The notes: generated from the letters alone by a model not told the origin. A DNA stretch of 64,000 nucleotides from Streptomyces sp. NBC_01591 (GCF_035918155.1 NZ_CP109327.1:4898001-4962000), one strand, 5' to 3'. Counted from the first letter of the stretch, positions 19,419 to 28,573 are shown. Made by a program: numbers and translations.

Positions 19419-21749
19419 TTACTTCAGGTACACGATGCCGTCGGTGGTGACCGTCGGCCGGCCCGATGTGGCGACGACGACGATCTTGACGGTGTGCTTG
19501 GCACTGGACGACCAGCTCTTCGTCCACAGCGCGTCGCGGTACTTGGTGGTGCTGGACTTCAGGTCCACCGTGGACACCTTCACCCCGTCCACGTAGACGT
19601 ACATCTGGCCGGAGGTGGTGGCCCGGGAGGCCACCAGGGCGACCGAGCGGCCGGTGAACGTCCAGCTCAGACTGGCACCCTTCGACGAGCTGGAGTACGA
19701 CTTGCCGCCGAGGTAGCTGGACGAGGACCGCGTCGTCCAGGTGCCGCTCTTCGTCGCCGAGCTCTCCTGCACGATGACCGGCGTTCCGGCGACCGACGCG
19801 GTGGCGGTGTTGCCCGCCTGGTCGTACGCCTTCATGGACCAGGTGGTCGCCACGCCGGACTTGGCGGTGTGCGAGGCGCTGGTGGTCGTCGGGCCGTAGG
19901 TCTTGGCGACCGGTGCGGTGAGCCGGACCTCCTTCAGCGAAGCGGAGTCGGTGGCCTTCCACTTCAGGGTGACCGGGACGGCCGTGGTGTTCACCGTGCC
20001 GGTGCGCAGGGCCAGGTTCGGCTTGGTGGAGAACGTGGGCGCCGTCTGCTCGGCGACCACGGTGGCCGCCGCGGACGTGGTGACCTTGCCCGACTGGTGG
20101 GTGGCGCGGACCTGGACCTGGTGGGAGCCGATGGCGAGGGTGGCCGGCGCGGAGGTGGCGGTGCCCGCGGTGGTGGCGACGGACTTGCCGTCGACCAGCA
20201 GCTCGTACTTGGAGACGAACGCGCTCGGCGTGCTCGCCGACCAGCCCACGGTGACCGCGGACTTCGTGTAGTACGTCGTGCCCGAGCGCCCGGCGCCGGT
20301 CACCGACTTGACGGTCAGCCCGGTGACGGGGCCCGCGGCGAGGTCGCGGATCGACTTCAGCTGCCCGTACAGCATGTTGCCGGGGCACTGGGTGTTGAAG
20401 CCGTCACGGTGCCCGGAGATCTGGCTGAAGGAGTACTTCGTACCGGAGGTGAACGCCTTTCCGAAGTAGTTGCTGCCGGTGGCGCCCGCGGTGAGCAGGG
20501 TGCTGCCCGCCGGGTCGCCCTCGTACTGGCCGAGCTTCCACGCGGCGATCCGGGCCACCGACGTGGTCACCGCACCGGGCGCGGTCGAGTCCGTGTACGT
20601 GCCGATGACCGCGATACCGGTCGACTCCCGGTTGAAGCCGTAGGTGTGCGCGCCGAACACCGGCCGGTCCACACCGCCCTTGCGGCCCTCGAAGATCGTC
20701 CCGCACTTGTCGACCAGGAAGTTGTAGCCGATGTCCTTCCACTGCTGGCTCTTGACGTGGTACGCGTACAGGCTGCGTACGACCGCCGCGGAGTCGGCGC
20801 ACGAGTAGGTGTTGCTCCCGGCGGTGTGGTGGACGAAGACGGCCTTGATGCCGTCCAGGTACTCCGGCGCCTCCGGGCTGATCGACTCGTCGGCGCCCCA
20901 GCCGGCCCGCGAGGTGATCGGCGGCTTCGGCACGGTCGACGGCGGCGCGGGCGGCAGGGTCTCGGCCGGGGAGGAGCTCGGCGAGGCCGAGGGGCTCGGG
21001 CTCGCCGGGGGAGTGGGCTCCTCGGTGGCCGGCTCGGACGGGGCCGGTGACGCCGGTTCGGACGGCGTGGGCTCGACGGGCGGTTCCGTGCCGTCGCCCG
21101 GCGTGGCCGCAGGTTCGGACGGGGTCGGGTCCGCCGGGTCGGTGGTGGGCGTGGCCGACGGGTCCTCAGCGGGCAGATCGGCCGCGAAGGCGGCCGGTTC
21201 CGCGGCGGGCGTGCTGCCCCGGCCCGGGTCCACGGTGTCCAGCCGCAGCCCCGCGGGCAGCTTCGTGGAGACCTTGCCGCCCGCGTTGATCCGTACCTCC
21301 ACACCGTTGGAGGGGCCCACCCAGCGGGGCTCGGTGCTTCCCCGTACGCCGGACCGGCCGGCCTCCGTACGCCCGTCCGCGTCGGTTTCGAGCGGCACCC
21401 AGGACGTCCAGTTCCCGCTGGTGGCGGACTTGGTCCGTACCTCGACGGCGCCGGTGACCTTGGCCGCCGGGTCGGTCCAGGTGATGCCCAGCATGCTGAA
21501 CGGTGCGGTGTCCCGCTTGCCGAGAACGGCGGACGTGCCGTCACCGCCGACCTTCAGCGAGGTGGCGCGCACATCGGCCTTCGTGGGGCCGGACTTGGCG
21601 TCGGTGTTCACCGAGGAGTTGCCCGTCACCCCCTCGAAGACCAGGACACCGGTCACGGCCGACGTAGCCACGGCGGCCGTGATCCAGATTCTTCGTTTCG
21701 AGATGGTGTGCTTCGTGATTCTGCGCTTCGATCTCAAGTCGTACCCCAA
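19419..21749 (-). CDS. Secreted N-acetylmuramoyl-L-alanine amidase (PGRP type)
   Basis: A 776-residue exported cell-wall enzyme. A basic N-terminus and one hydrophobic segment (about 21-41) act as signal or anchor. Residues 190-275 are a Pro/Ser/Glu-rich linker, followed by a PGRP/amidase_2 domain (about 275-470). The zinc ligands are visible: a histidine in F-V-H307-H308-T-A-G, H447 in S-G-H-R-D and C455 in Q-C-P-G, so it should cleave the amide bond between muramic acid and the stem peptide. Three or more beta-rich Ig-like repeats fill the C-terminus. The TTG at 21749 is a poor start without a clear ribosome site; a TTG four codons on is an alternative. Confidence 0.85.
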   Translation of the reverse strand: MGYDLRSKRRITKHTISKRRIWITAAVATSAVTGVLVFEGVTGNSSVNTDAKSGPTKADVRATSLKVGGDGTSAVLGKRDTAPFSMLGITWTDPAAKVTGAVEVRTKSATSGNWTSWVPLETDADGRTEAGRSGVRGSTEPRWVGPSNGVEVRINAGGKVSTKLPAGLRLDTVDPGRGSTPAAEPAAFAADLPAEDPSATPTTDPADPTPSEPAATPGDGTEPPVEPTPSEPASPAPSEPATEEPTPPASPSPSASPSSSPAETLPPAPPSTVPKPPITSRAGWGADESISPEAPEYLDGIKAVFVHHTAGSNTYSCADSAAVVRSLYAYHVKSQQWKDIGYNFLVDKCGTIFEGRKGGVDRPVFGAHTYGFNRESTGIAVIGTYTDSTAPGAVTTSVARIAAWKLGQYEGDPAGSTLLTAGATGSNYFGKAFTSGTKYSFSQISGHRDGFNTQCPGNMLYGQLKSIRDLAAGPVTGLTVKSVTGAGRSGTTYYTKSAVTVGWSASTPSAFVSKYELLVDGKSVATTAGTATSAPATLAIGSHQVQVRATHQSGKVTTSAAATVVAEQTAPTFSTKPNLALRTGTVNTTAVPVTLKWKATDSASLKEVRLTAPVAKTYGPTTTSASHTAKSGVATTWSMKAYDQAGNTATASVAGTPVIVQESSATKSGTWTTRSSSSYLGGKSYSSSSKGASLSWTFTGRSVALVASRATTSGQMYVYVDGVKVSTVDLKSSTTKYRDALWTKSWSSSAKHTVKIVVVATSGRPTVTTDGIVYLK

Positions 21750-21918
21750 GGATCGTCTTCGATGTTCGTTTCATGAACCGCTGCGACAGGCGAAAGCACA
21801 GGTCACACGTGACCGGTGGGGGGTACGAGTGCTACCGCGCGCATACAGCGGACGCACAGCTTCCCATGCCCGTGTGACGGCCCGGCACCGCCCCCTGCCG
21901 ACGCGTAGCCTGGGTTCC

Positions 21919-22422
21919 GTGAATTCCGTACCGCGTGTTCTGGCCGTACTCGACGAGCTGCTCCGCGACGCGACCCGTGACGAACGCGGGGCGCTGTGGC
22001 AACTGGCGGAGCAGGGCCGGGAGTTGGATGCCAACCTGGTACGCCTGCCGCCCGGTGGCGAGGTCGGTGCGCACCAGGAGGACGTACTGGACGTCCTCCT
22101 GGTCGTCGTCGCGGGCAACGGCCGGATCGACGCGGGGGACGGTTCGCTGGAGTTGACCCCCACCACCGTCGCCTGGCTTCCCCGCACCTCCCGCCGCGCC
22201 CTCGCCGCCGGCCCGGACGGCCTCACCTACCTGACCGTCCACCGCCGCCGCCCCGGCCTGACCATCAAGTCCGCGGCCGCCCCGGCCGCCCCCGCCCTGT
22301 CGTACGAGGGTGGCGAGACCCCCTGCATGCTGGACCGGGTCTGCCCGGAGTGCGGCCGGCTCTCGCAGGACCCGGAGCCGGTGTTCTGCAGCCGGTGCGG
22401 GGAGCGGTTCGACGGAGGGTGA
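21919..22422 (+). CDS. Cupin-like protein with C-terminal zinc ribbon
   Basis: A 167-residue protein. The first 115 residues form a cupin-like beta barrel (GGEVGAHQEDVLDVLLVVVAG...), but the usual metal-binding histidines are only partly kept. The last 35 residues hold two C-x2-C pairs (CPEC...CSRC) of a zinc ribbon. The substrate or partner is not evident. The GTG at 21919 was chosen because the cupin begins directly after it; the frame is open far upstream, antisense to the amidase. It is divergent from the amidase gene. Confidence 0.75.
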   Translation: MNSVPRVLAVLDELLRDATRDERGALWQLAEQGRELDANLVRLPPGGEVGAHQEDVLDVLLVVVAGNGRIDAGDGSLELTPTTVAWLPRTSRRALAAGPDGLTYLTVHRRRPGLTIKSAAAPAAPALSYEGGETPCMLDRVCPECGRLSQDPEPVFCSRCGERFDGG

Positions 22423-22646
22423 GCGCGGGCGGCCGAGGGGGTCTACGCGCCGCCGCCCGTTCCATCAGCGCGTTGCGGGCGGCGCTGCAGGGTGCGGTAA
22501 CCGAGCTCGGCCTGACGGGCGACGGCCTCGTCCGGCAGCGGTCCGGAAGACGCTCTCGAAGTGACCGAATCGCAAGTGCCTGTGGGCCACTTCGCATATG
22601 ACCGAGCGTCTAGTCTGTTGCCTCCATGTAGTCCACAGGGGGTCGC

Positions 22647-24758
22647 ATGCACAGCGAGGGTACGGCCGGTCGCGATTCGGACCACGGACAGGGCGATGGC
22701 TCCCCCCGCGGGGCCGACGGCGGTTTGGCGGGCGACTTCCTCCGGAGCGACTCGACCGAGCACGCACAGTCGTGGCCGGAGACGCAGCCGACGCAGGAGT
22801 CGTCGGACCCGTCGGACCAGGCCGCGGCCCCCGCACCGCACCACGTGATTGACGGCCGGTACGAGCTCCTGCACAGCCTCGGGCGCGGTGGCATGGGCGA
22901 GGTCTGGAAGGCCCTGGACACCCGTCTCGACCGGCACGTCGCGGTGAAGGGCCTGCTCGGCCGGGACGCCATCGGGGCGGCCACGCAGGAGCAGATGATG
23001 CAGCGGGCCCGGCGGGAGGCCGCGGCCATCGCCAAGATCAGGCACCAGAACGTGGTGGCGGTGCACGACCGGGTCGAGTCCGGCAACCAGGTCTGGATCG
23101 TGATGGACCTGCTCAACGCGCGTTCGCTGGCGGACCTGATGCGCGAGGAGCAGCGGCTCTCGGTGCGGCGGACGGCCGCGATCGGCCTTCAGGTGCTGGG
23201 CGGGCTGCGGGCGGTGCACGAGGCGCGGGTGGTCCACCGCGATGTGAAGCCGGCCAACATTCTTTTCGCCAAGGACGACTTCGCGATCCTGGCGGACTTC
23301 GGGATCGCCACCTTCGACGGCGCCGCCCCGCTCACCAGGGCCGGTGAGCTCATCGGTACCTACAAGTACCTGGCGCCCGAGCTGCTCGGCCAGACGTCGC
23401 AGGAGAGCGCCGCGACACCCGCGTCCGACCTGTGGTCGCTGGGCGTCACGCTGTACGAGATGGTCGAGGGCAGGCACCCCTTCGACCGGCCGAGCGAATA
23501 CGAGGTCCTGGTCGCCGCCTGCCAGTCCGACCCCCTTCCGATGGAACACGGCGGGGGCCTGGCCGGGGTCGTGGGCCGGCTGATGCACAAGGACCCGCGC
23601 CGGCGCCTGAGCGCGGCGAGCGCGGAGGACATGCTTCGGGAGGTCCTCCGCAATTCCGCCGCGAAGCCGGACCCCGTACCCGTACAGGAAGAGGTCCGGA
23701 AAGAGGCAGAGGCGGGGGAGGAGGCGGAGGCAGAGCCGGCGGAGGCGCCCGCCGCCGCGCAACCCCGATCGTCGCCCGAGCCCCCGCCCCTGCCACCCCA
23801 GAAGCCTCAGGGTCCGCAGGAGCCGAAGCAGCGCATCCGGGCATGGCAGAAAGCCTCGGCGGCCGTGGTGTGCGCGGCATTGGTGGCCGGTCTCGGATGG
23901 TTCGCCGTGGACCGGATGAATGGGGACGGCGAGCCGGACGCGGGCGGCCGGTCGGGCCAGGGGCCCGAGCCGGAGCCGTACATCAAGACGCACCCGATTC
24001 TGAAGGTGGGCGTCAAGGCCGATCAGCCCGGACTGAGCGAGAAGACCAAGGACGGCAAGTACCGCGGGTACGAGATCGAAGTGGCCCATGCCATCGCGCG
24101 CGACATGGGCTACAGCCGTGATCAGGTCGCCTTCGAGCCCGTGAGCAGCGAGAACCGGAGCACGATACTGCAGAAGGGCGATGTGGATCTGGTCATCGCC
24201 ACCTACAGCATCACGGAGGAGCGCAAGCACGCGAAGGCGCCCGACTACAGCGTCGCGTTCGCCGGCCCGTACTACGTGGCCAGCCGGAGCTTCATGGTCC
24301 GCAAGAAGGCGAAGACGGTGTCGATCGACGACTCCAGGATGCTGCGGAAGGAGCAGTTCGAGGTGTGTACCGCGAGGAGTTCGACGTACGAGACATGGCT
24401 GCCCAAGGCGGGCTACAACATGACGGGGTCGCTGCCGAACGGCTACGACAGGTGCGTGCGCGACCTGCTGGACCCGAGGTCGTCGGTCTACGCGGTGAGC
24501 ACGGACGACGTCATCCTCGCCGGGTTCGTCAAGAACAACCCCACCGAGCTCAAGCGGCTGGACAGCGGTCCGGGGGCCGAGGGTTACGGCGTCGCCATGA
24601 ATCCGGACGAGAAGGGGCTGAAGGGGGAGGTGTGTTCGTCGCTGAAGAAGATCATGACCGACGGCGTCTGGGAGCAGCTGTACGCCCGCCACCTCGCCCC
24701 GCTGCTGAACAGGACGAACCCGCCGAACAAGCCGAAGCTGGCGGAATGCCCGTCCTGA
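22647..24758 (+). CDS. Ser/Thr protein kinase fused to a GluB-like extracellular solute-binding domain
   Basis: A 703-residue receptor-type kinase. Residues 1-65 are polar and disordered. The kinase domain (about 70-335) has G-R-G-G-M-G-E-V, K101, the catalytic H197-R-D199 loop with K-P-A-N and D217-F-G, so it should be active. A Glu/Pro-rich linker (340-395) leads to one membrane helix (about 403-421). Residues 450-703 form a family 3 periplasmic binding domain like the glutamate-binding GluB (VGVKADQPG, YRGYEIEVA, DLVIATYSIT, AGPYYVA). The likely role is to sense an amino acid outside and phosphorylate proteins inside. It stands alone; partners are unknown. Confidence 0.9.
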   Translation: MHSEGTAGRDSDHGQGDGSPRGADGGLAGDFLRSDSTEHAQSWPETQPTQESSDPSDQAAAPAPHHVIDGRYELLHSLGRGGMGEVWKALDTRLDRHVAVKGLLGRDAIGAATQEQMMQRARREAAAIAKIRHQNVVAVHDRVESGNQVWIVMDLLNARSLADLMREEQRLSVRRTAAIGLQVLGGLRAVHEARVVHRDVKPANILFAKDDFAILADFGIATFDGAAPLTRAGELIGTYKYLAPELLGQTSQESAATPASDLWSLGVTLYEMVEGRHPFDRPSEYEVLVAACQSDPLPMEHGGGLAGVVGRLMHKDPRRRLSAASAEDMLREVLRNSAAKPDPVPVQEEVRKEAEAGEEAEAEPAEAPAAAQPRSSPEPPPLPPQKPQGPQEPKQRIRAWQKASAAVVCAALVAGLGWFAVDRMNGDGEPDAGGRSGQGPEPEPYIKTHPILKVGVKADQPGLSEKTKDGKYRGYEIEVAHAIARDMGYSRDQVAFEPVSSENRSTILQKGDVDLVIATYSITEERKHAKAPDYSVAFAGPYYVASRSFMVRKKAKTVSIDDSRMLRKEQFEVCTARSSTYETWLPKAGYNMTGSLPNGYDRCVRDLLDPRSSVYAVSTDDVILAGFVKNNPTELKRLDSGPGAEGYGVAMNPDEKGLKGEVCSSLKKIMTDGVWEQLYARHLAPLLNRTNPPNKPKLAECPS

Positions 24759-24796
24759 CGCCCTGATTCGCGGACCGGTCCTCTCCGCCGGTCGAC

Positions 24797-25071
24797 TCAG
24801 CGGTCGACCACCCACGCCGCGTCGGCCGGGGGCCGGCCGGTGGCGAGGATGTGGAGGACGATCCGGAGGGCTTCGTCGAGCGGCACGGTGTCCGCGTCGG
24901 GGTACTCGTCGGCCTGCCCGTTCGAGAGGACGAAGCCGTCGCTCCACTCCTCCGCCCCGGGGTCCGCGGCGTGCTCGCCCGGAGCGCTTCCGCCGCCGCA
25001 TCGGCGGACACGGCGATGCGGTCATCGACAAAGACCCACGACTCCGCCGCCGACTCCACCGGTTCCACCAT
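24797..25071 (-). pseudogene. Frameshifted Imm1-like immunity gene
   Basis: Two adjacent minus-strand frames each give half of a protein. From the ATG at 25071 one frame reads MVEPVESAAESWVFVDDRIA. Near 24975 the protein-like signal moves to another frame that reads G-E-H-A-A-D-P-G-A-E-E-W-S-D-G-F and ends I-L-A-T-G-R-P-P-A-D-A-A-W-V-V-D-R before a TGA at 24797. The D-E-A-L-R-I-V-L-H-I-L-A-T-G-R-P pattern resembles the end of Imm1 family immunity proteins. One frameshift (or a sequencing error) separates the halves. No toxin gene is nearby. Confidence 0.45.
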
Positions 25072-25223
25072 GCGCAGGACGATCTCACACCGCGGACCGG
25101 GGAAGCGATGCCGCGGTGTCCCCCGAGGCCGGGCAGCAGACCACCATGGGCGCGAACGCGTCGCAGCACTCGCGGCGGAACCGGACGGGGCGGCGACCTG
25201 ACCGTACTCGGTAGCCTCACACC

Positions 25224-25841
25224 ATGGGGCTCGACATCACGGTGATGATCACCGACTGGTCATGGCTGGGCGAAGTGCCCGAGCGTGACCGGCTGTTGCG
25301 GTTGAGGGACGCCTGGTACGCCGACGAGAGCGGGCTGTGGGACTACGACGCCCCGGTGGTCAAAGGCGACTGGGAGTGGCCGACGGGGCCGAACGGTGCC
25401 CACTTCGCCGTCTACGAGTTCCTGCACACCCTCGGTTCGTACAAGCCGCACTTCTGGGCCACGCATTACTGGGAGCGCGTCCGCGACCACGCCGATCCGC
25501 TGTTGCGGACCGGGCTGGACACCTTCCTGCTCGGGCTGATCTGGGGTGGCATGGACGGCGAGTCGGGGGAAACGGATCGCGACTTCTTCTCCGAAGACCC
25601 GGAAGTCTCGTACGGCCTGCTGGTCGCACGGTCACCGGCCGGCGTCCGGGAACTGGCCGCGACATGGGAGGGCGTACGGCCACAGCTCGGCGGGTTGCGC
25701 GAGGCCTTCACCGTGTATTCCGCGGTCCCCGACGGCCGGGGCGGCGACTTCGACGAGTTCGCCCTCCTGCTGGCGGAATGGGGCCGCATCCTCACCGAAG
25801 CGGCCCGGCGGGGCTGGGGTGTCGTGGGGCTGAGCGAATAG
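25224..25841 (+). CDS. Conserved hypothetical protein
   Basis: A 205-residue soluble, acidic, tryptophan-rich protein that I do not recognise. It begins MGLDITVMITDW and has no signal peptide, membrane segment or known catalytic motif. The codon usage and length are those of a real gene, and no other frame competes. It starts 152 bp from the decayed Imm1-like gene on the other strand. A link to immunity or polymorphic-toxin loci is possible only by position. Confidence 0.65.
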   Translation: MGLDITVMITDWSWLGEVPERDRLLRLRDAWYADESGLWDYDAPVVKGDWEWPTGPNGAHFAVYEFLHTLGSYKPHFWATHYWERVRDHADPLLRTGLDTFLLGLIWGGMDGESGETDRDFFSEDPEVSYGLLVARSPAGVRELAATWEGVRPQLGGLREAFTVYSAVPDGRGGDFDEFALLLAEWGRILTEAARRGWGVVGLSE

Positions 25842-26152
25842 GGCGGGGCGGCTGATCTCCTCTGCCCGAGCGGCGCGTGGCCTGCTCGGACAAAGAAATC
25901 CTCCGCGTCCAGGAGAGCCGCCCCGTTCAAGAATCGAGAAAATGCGTCCGACTCGTTCTCCCCCATGCAATACCCGCCGGTGTGACGGAGTCGGAAGAAG
26001 CGTCCTCTTCCATCGACGAGGAGAATCCCGTCTTCGAGGGCCTCGCTGCCGACTTCGAGGGTGCACGGGTACGCCCTCCGGGCCGGGGCGGGGAGCCAGG
26101 GGCGGTTCGAAATCCTGTGGAGGGGGCCGGGGACGGCGGCCATGATGGCCGC
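25842..26152. other. Gap of 311 bp without an assigned gene
   Basis: The plus strand is open here in frame with the cysteine hydrolase and the minus strand is open as well. A minus-strand reading (G-Y-C-M-G-E-N-E-S-D-A-F-S-R-F-L) looks mildly protein-like. Neither reading has a good ribosome site or a family I know. The hydrolase promoter must lie here, and GTTCGAAATCCTG at 26105 only superficially resembles a tRNA T-arm. Confidence 0.4.
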
Positions 26153-26737
26153 ATGACCGAGCGCGCACTTCCCGTAGAGGCACTGATCGTTGTGGACGTC
26201 CAGGCGGACGCGGTCGGCGGTGACCGGGCGGTGCCCGAGGCGGCCCGGCTGCTGGACCGGACGGCGGATCTGATCGCGAGGGCGCGCAGGGGCGGGGCGC
26301 TCGTCGTCCACGTGCAGAACGACGGGCAGCCCGGGGCGGGGGACGAGCCGGGTACGCCCGGATGGGAGCTCCACCACTTCGTCGAGGCCTCGCCCACGGA
26401 GGTCGTGATCCGCAAGGTCAGGGACGACGGGTTCCACGGGACGGCCCTGAAGAGCCTGCTGACCGATTCGGGGGTGCGGGCGCTCGCCATCTGCGGCGTG
26501 ATGTCCGAGATGTGCGTACAGGCGACGGCTCGTACGGCGCTGGCGCTGGGGTACCGGGTCGTCATGCCGCACGACGCCCACGCGACGCACGACATCCCGG
26601 CCGCGCCCGGGATCAGCGACGGGGTCCCGGCCGCCGCGGTCTCACGGGTCGCCGAATGGGCCCTCGGCAGTGAGCTGGAGGTCGTGGCGCACGCCGCGGA
26701 CGTCGCGTTCGCCGCCCTGCCCTCGCGGACCGGCTGA
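26153..26737 (+). CDS. Isochorismatase-family cysteine hydrolase
   Basis: A 194-residue enzyme of the isochorismatase-like superfamily. The catalytic triad is visible: D15 (V-V-D-V-Q), K88 (I-R-K-V-R) and C121 (S-E-M-C-V-Q), with the usual cis-peptide region G-V-M before the cysteine. Such enzymes are amidases for nicotinamide and related amides or isochorismate hydrolases; the presence of cysteine favours an amidase. The ATG at 26153 begins the conserved fold; the upstream open frame is not family-like. Confidence 0.9.
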   Translation: MTERALPVEALIVVDVQADAVGGDRAVPEAARLLDRTADLIARARRGGALVVHVQNDGQPGAGDEPGTPGWELHHFVEASPTEVVIRKVRDDGFHGTALKSLLTDSGVRALAICGVMSEMCVQATARTALALGYRVVMPHDAHATHDIPAAPGISDGVPAAAVSRVAEWALGSELEVVAHAADVAFAALPSRTG

Positions 26738-26857
26738 ATCGGCCGGAGCGGGAACCGCGGTGCCCGTTCCTGTCGTCATCACGCGCGCGCCACCATGCGG
26801 GGGCCCACGCCGAGTAGTCGCGCGGGCCGCGCCACACACACGGACACAAGGAGCAGC

Positions 26858-27508
26858 ATGAGAGTCAACGGCAGCACGCGACCCCACAGCGGCAGCCGCA
26901 GCAGCACCGTTTCCTCACCGCGACGCAGCTCTCGTGCGGCTCTTCTGAACGGTTCGAAGGCAGTGCTGGCCGTCGCGCTCGTCCTGGGGGCAGCCACTGC
27001 CTGCAACAAGTCGTCGAGTGACGGGACCCACGCGGCCAAGGAATGGAAGGTCGGCGACTGTGCAGGGCCCGACAGCAGCGCCAAGGACGCCTACCAGCCC
27101 CTGGACTGCGGCGACTCCAAGGCGACGATCAAGGCCCTGGAGATCAAGGACGGCGCCATCTTCTCCGATTCCATCCAGTGCCCGGCCGGCACGGACGCGA
27201 TCATCTCCGTGAAGGTCTCCATCGGTTCCGGCGACGCCAAGTCCGGCATCCCCAGCAAGACCATCTGCAGCCGCAACCTGACCGGCGACCACCCCGGTGA
27301 CGCCGGTGCGGGCGGCGGTCAGCTGGTGAAGGGCGACTGCGTGGACGACAAGGCCAAGGAGGTCGCCTGCGGCAGCGGGGGAAGCGGTGTGAGCAAGGTG
27401 CTCGACCTGACGAAGACCGCCGAGCAGTGCCCGACCGGAAGCAAGCCGTTGGAGCTGTTCCCGAGCCCGGGCCGGCCGTACGACGCGATCTGCACCGGCA
27501 AGGCCTGA
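26858..27508 (+). CDS. Lipoprotein with two Cys-containing repeats
   Basis: A 216-residue lipoprotein. A long basic N-terminal region (to about 33) precedes the hydrophobic segment and lipobox, ending at Cys49 (G-A-A-T-A-C). The mature part contains two homologous units of about 80 residues, each starting V-G-D-C or K-G-D-C, then a second Cys about 15 residues on, then C-P-A-G-T or C-P-T-G-S and a final Cys (TICSR, AICTG). This resembles the LppU/SCO3897-like extracytoplasmic proteins of unknown function. The ATG has AAGGAG at 26848-26853. Confidence 0.8.
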   Translation: MRVNGSTRPHSGSRSSTVSSPRRSSRAALLNGSKAVLAVALVLGAATACNKSSSDGTHAAKEWKVGDCAGPDSSAKDAYQPLDCGDSKATIKALEIKDGAIFSDSIQCPAGTDAIISVKVSIGSGDAKSGIPSKTICSRNLTGDHPGDAGAGGGQLVKGDCVDDKAKEVACGSGGSGVSKVLDLTKTAEQCPTGSKPLELFPSPGRPYDAICTGKA

Positions 27509-27552
27509 CCGGCAAGGACTGACTGGTCGGCGCCGGTAGGTGCCGTGCCCAC

Positions 27553-27600
27553 GACGCAGCACGGCCGGTGAAGCGCACGCTTCACCGGCCGTGCTGCGTC
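27553..27600. terminator. Perfect 23-bp bidirectional terminator
   Basis: GACGCAGCACGGCCGG...AAGCG (27553-27575) is perfectly complementary to 27578-27600, with 2 nt between the arms (the loop will open to about 4-6 nt). It lies between the convergent lipoprotein and SDR genes and should stop both transcripts. Confidence 0.9.
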
Positions 27601-27617
27601 CCGGAACCGATGGCCTC

Positions 27618-28553
27618 CTAGACCGACGCCGGGAACGTGAACCGTACGTCGGTCAGCCGTTCCGACAGCTCCCACAGACGGCGGCCGGTCTCGGCATCCG
27701 CTGCCGCGGACGACAGCCGTACCCGGGTCGGCTTGCCGCGCAGCTCGGCCAGGCCGTCCGGCCCGATGAACTCGCCGCCCCGCACGTCCGGGTGGGCCGC
27801 CGCGTACAGCTGCGGCAGTGCGCCGCGCGCCGGGGTCTGGGCGAGCGGGGCGAGGACGCGGCCGTACAGCAGCTTCACCAGGCCGACCGGCGCGCTCGTC
27901 TGCAGGTTGGTGGCGGTGTAACCGGGGTGGGCGAGCAGGCTGAGCACCGGGCTGCCGGCCGCGGTCAGCCGCAGATGGAGTGCGTGCCCGAAGGCGGCGT
28001 TGGCGAACTTCGACTGGTTGTAGAACCCCATCGGCGAGTACTTCCGCTCACCGGACAGGTCGTCGAAGAAGAGGCGCCCCTGCCGGTGATTGGGCGAACT
28101 CACCGTGACCACGCGGGGGTCGCGCCCGACGGACAGCAGGTCGAGCAGCAGCCCGGTGAGCGCGAAGTGGCCCAAGTGGTTGCAGGCGAACTGGAGTTCA
28201 TGGCCCTGCGCGCTCAGTGACCGGGGCGGTGCCATCAGCCCGGCGTTGTTGACGAGCACGTCCAGTCGCGGATGGTCGGCGTGCAGCCGGCCGGCGAAGG
28301 CCCGGACGGAGTCGAGGTCCGCCAGGTCGAGACGGCGCACCTCCAGGCCGGCGTCCGGCTGCTCGGCGGTGATCTCCGCGGCGGCCCGGCGGCCCTTCTC
28401 CTCGTCGCGTACGGCGAGGATCACGTGTCCGCCCCGGAGGGCGAGCGCCCGGGTGGTCGCCAGGCCCAGGCCGCTGTTGGCTCCGGTGACGACGAACACC
28501 CGGCCGGTCTGGTCCGGGATCTGCTCGGTGGCCCACTGCTGTTGCCGTGTCAT
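27618..28553 (-). CDS. Short-chain dehydrogenase/reductase (retinol dehydrogenase-like)
   Basis: A 311-residue NAD(P)-dependent oxidoreductase. The Rossmann motif T-G-A-N-S-G-L-G, the N-N-A-G motif, the catalytic serine in V-S-S-P-N and the Y-N-Q-S-K active site are all present. Length and motifs fit the WWOX/retinol-dehydrogenase-like SDR group often annotated as light-dependent protochlorophyllide reductase-like. The start at 28553 is divergent from a TetR gene with a candidate operator between them, so it is probably the target of that regulator. Confidence 0.9.
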   Translation of the reverse strand: MTRQQQWATEQIPDQTGRVFVVTGANSGLGLATTRALALRGGHVILAVRDEEKGRRAAAEITAEQPDAGLEVRRLDLADLDSVRAFAGRLHADHPRLDVLVNNAGLMAPPRSLSAQGHELQFACNHLGHFALTGLLLDLLSVGRDPRVVTVSSPNHRQGRLFFDDLSGERKYSPMGFYNQSKFANAAFGHALHLRLTAAGSPVLSLLAHPGYTATNLQTSAPVGLVKLLYGRVLAPLAQTPARGALPQLYAAAHPDVRGGEFIGPDGLAELRGKPTRVRLSSAAADAETGRRLWELSERLTDVRFTFPASV

Positions 28554-28573
28554 GTGACACACGTTGCCCCTAG

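Noticed and set aside
22443..22640. Minus-strand micro-gene before the kinase (reading ...GYRTLQRR...)
   Set aside because: The protein-like signal changes frame within 30 bp, with no start or ribosome site; too weak to annotate.
26103..26120. GTTCGAAATCCTG as a tRNA T-arm or attachment site
   Set aside because: No acceptor, D-arm or anticodon stem can be drawn around it.
25877..26152. N-terminal extension of the cysteine hydrolase
   Set aside because: The upstream in-frame sequence has no similarity to the family, and the fold starts right after the ATG at 26153.
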